From JAAFJU01 sp043764895 (GTDB lineage: Bacteria; Cyanobacteriota; Cyanobacteriia; Leptolyngbyales; Leptolyngbyaceae): 32,218 nt of DNA. The notes beneath the pieces were generated by a model. It made no database searches, was not told where the DNA came from, and was given only the letters and a program-made list of their open reading frames with translations. Below, one piece after another: positions 31,153 to 32,218 of the stretch (positions within the stretch are counted from its first letter, which is position 1; the number at the start of each line of letters is the position of its first letter). A program made the translations under genes and the position numbers. The stretch is from NCBI GenBank assembly GCA_043764895.1, contig JAYUJY010000089.1, forward strand, positions 1 through 32,218. Direction: 5' to 3'.

Positions 31153-31563
31153 TCAGAGAATTGGGGTCAAGGAGTGTTTTACAACAACGAACTCTTCCAC
31201 CACCTGATTTCCGATGAGATGTTCTTGAATAATTCGCTCAATGACGCTGGGGTGGGTGGCCCGATACCAAACGCCTTCGGGATAAACCAGCAGGATGGGG
31301 CCTTCGGCGCAAACTCTAAGACAGTTGGCCTTGGTCCGAAAGATGCAGGTAGGCCGATCGCGTGTCGGCTGATCAAGCTTGAGTTCGACTAGACGACGCT
31401 TGAGATAGTCCCAGGCTTCGACACCCGCTTCTTGGCTACAGCAAATTGGCTTGCTGGGGTCGGCGCAGATAAAAATGTGCCGATCGATCGATCGGATGGC
31501 CAGTTTTTCAACCCGCTGTTCGAGCAACGTCGGTTCATCGGGGATTTGGGGTTGGGAGAGCAT
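31153..31563 (-). CDS. Thioredoxin-fold [2Fe-2S] ferredoxin
   Basis: A 136-aa protein with the cysteine pattern of thioredoxin-like [2Fe-2S] ferredoxins: C33 and C41-C42 in FICADPSKPICC, C73 in TCIFRTKANC (with C81), and C85 in LRVCAEGP. It ends in the usual GVWYRATHPSVIERIIQEHL segment. These are electron carriers or metal-binding proteins of unclear partner; in cyanobacteria several exist and none of the neighbours defines its role here. The start at 31563 follows a hairpin that spans the leader up to the ATG. Confidence 0.88.
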   Translation of the reverse strand: MLSQPQIPDEPTLLEQRVEKLAIRSIDRHIFICADPSKPICCSQEAGVEAWDYLKRRLVELKLDQPTRDRPTCIFRTKANCLRVCAEGPILLVYPEGVWYRATHPSVIERIIQEHLIGNQVVEEFVVVKHSLTPIL

Positions 31564-31564
31564 T

Positions 31565-31591
31565 AAATAAAGAGGTGAATTCTCTTTATTT
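31565..31591. promoter_or_regulatory. Perfect inverted repeat abutting the ferredoxin start codon
   Basis: AAATAAAGAG (31565-31574) and CTCTTTATTT (31582-31591) form a 10-bp stem with a 7-nt loop, ending 1 bp before the ATG. In the mRNA the upstream arm carries the only purine-rich AAAGAG. It could be a translational hairpin or a protein operator. Confidence 0.5.
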
Positions 31592-31733
31592 TAAGAGCAT
31601 TAAATTTTTAGCGGGCCAAATCTTAGACGATGTTTTGTCCGATGGTCGGATTGTGCGGGATCGGACCGATGCCGGACATCTGGATTTTGGCGCGCTAAAG
31701 TAGAGAAAATTTACGCAATTTCCGTAGGTTCTG

Positions 31734-32189
31734 ATGAAGCGACTAATCGGTGGATCAGCCTTGATCGGGCTATCTTTGTTTATGCTGTTGGGCTTTACAA
31801 AGGCAAAATTGCATACGAGTCGAGTGGTGAAGCTCTTTACATTTGGCATTGCGGTGGTCTTGCCACTGGGAACGGGCGTGGGGCTGATCTACGGGCATCA
31901 TGGCCCAAATAAAAGATATTTAAATTCACGTCGAAAAGAGCTGCAAGCGCAGACGATTCAGTCGGACATTTTAAAATTAGCGATCGTGCATAAGGGGAAA
32001 TTAACGGCGGTAGAAGTGGTGGCGGAGTTAGGAATCGATCTCGCGTCTGCAACGCAACACTTAAAAATTCTCACGCATCAAGACCTCGCAGAGCTGCACA
32101 TAACAGAGTCTGGCACCTTGGTCTATGCGTTCCACGATATTCAAGCCCTTTCTGAAAAAATGACATCCCGAAGGATTTCCGATGCATAA
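31734..32189 (+). CDS. Membrane-anchored winged-helix protein, unknown
   Basis: A 151-aa protein with two N-terminal membrane segments (GGSALIGLSLFMLLGF; VVKLFTFGIAVVLPLGTGVGL). A cytoplasmic part follows (about 75-140) whose helices KGKLTAVEVVAELGIDLASA and TQHLKILTHQDLAELHI, then a beta-wing GTLVYAF, look like a winged-helix domain. Such short proteins recur in cyanobacteria without assigned function. AGG lies about 6 nt upstream of the ATG. It diverges from the ferredoxin gene (170 bp apart). The next gene starts inside its last codons. Confidence 0.75.
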   Translation: MKRLIGGSALIGLSLFMLLGFTKAKLHTSRVVKLFTFGIAVVLPLGTGVGLIYGHHGPNKRYLNSRRKELQAQTIQSDILKLAIVHKGKLTAVEVVAELGIDLASATQHLKILTHQDLAELHITESGTLVYAFHDIQALSEKMTSRRISDA

Positions 32190-32218
32190 CTCAACCGATA
32201 ACCCGTTCCAAGATGATG
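32182..32218 (+). CDS. Start of a further gene, truncated by the window edge
   Basis: An ATG at 32182 overlaps the last 8 bases of the preceding gene (ATGCATAA) and continues open to the end (12 codons, MHNSTDNPFQDD). The overlap suggests translational coupling. The product cannot be identified. Confidence 0.4.
   Translation, partial: MHNSTDNPFQDD

Noticed and set aside
31042..31392. 116-codon plus-strand frame
   Set aside because: It overlaps the recognised ferredoxin gene on the opposite strand and has a lysine-rich random composition.

Overview
The window is chromosomal DNA from a cyanobacterium. HIP1 octamers (GCGATCGC) are frequent on both strands. Several genes are cyanobacterial hallmarks: psbQ, SLH-domain/OprB-type porins, a UPF0367 gene, and a glycine-rich RRM gene directly upstream of rpsU. 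I cannot assign a genus.

Left part (1-7.9 kb, all minus strand): a partial threonine dehydratase-like gene, a small conserved-looking gene, a 2-oxoglutarate/Fe(II) oxygenase, a DAO-family FAD oxidoreductase, psbQ, then two tandem SLH porin genes. The downstream porin copy is a pseudogene with two nonsense codons and one frameshift. The upstream copy is intact, and its Shine-Dalgarno region is complementary to the core of the cyanobacterial sRNA Yfr1. An 820-bp gene-free stretch with a perfect 12-bp hairpin follows.

Middle part (7.9-22.4 kb): UPF0367, an ECF-like ABC ATPase, an AAA-like ATPase fused to a PD-(D/E)XK nuclease-like domain, a TauE/SafE permease, a NYN/YacP RNase, an FkbM methyltransferase, tRNA-Asn, a 56-codon ORF, trpS, a metF-like gene, two related STAND-like P-loop ATPases (the second with TPRs), rbp-rpsU, lysS and an ABC-2-type ATPase. 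Two copies of a 35-bp hairpin repeat flank this block.

Accessory island (about 22.7-25.2 kb): a small chromosomal integron. An integron-type tyrosine recombinase (intI, carrying the IntI-specific insertion and all catalytic residues) lies on the plus strand, interrupted by one 1-bp frameshift. Upstream of it and divergent, in the canonical layout, are two cassettes of about 640 bp each on the minus strand: an unrecognised 182-aa protein and a RelE/ParE-like toxin-antitoxin pair. Each ends in an 86-87 bp attC-like site whose arms fold with the diagnostic single unpaired G. Between intI and the first cassette are five AGAA-N3-TTCT-like palindromes at 39/33/39/39 bp spacing. I do not recognise this array from described integrons. 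It is the best candidate for something new in the window.

Right part (25.3-32.2 kb): purD, an exported TPR-like protein, a strong bidirectional terminator, a degenerate attC-like sequence behind a GNAT-toxin-like gene with a tiny overlapping upstream gene (probably another toxin-antitoxin unit), two unknown genes, a NarL-type response regulator, a thioredoxin-fold [2Fe-2S] ferredoxin, a membrane/winged-helix protein and the start of a further gene.
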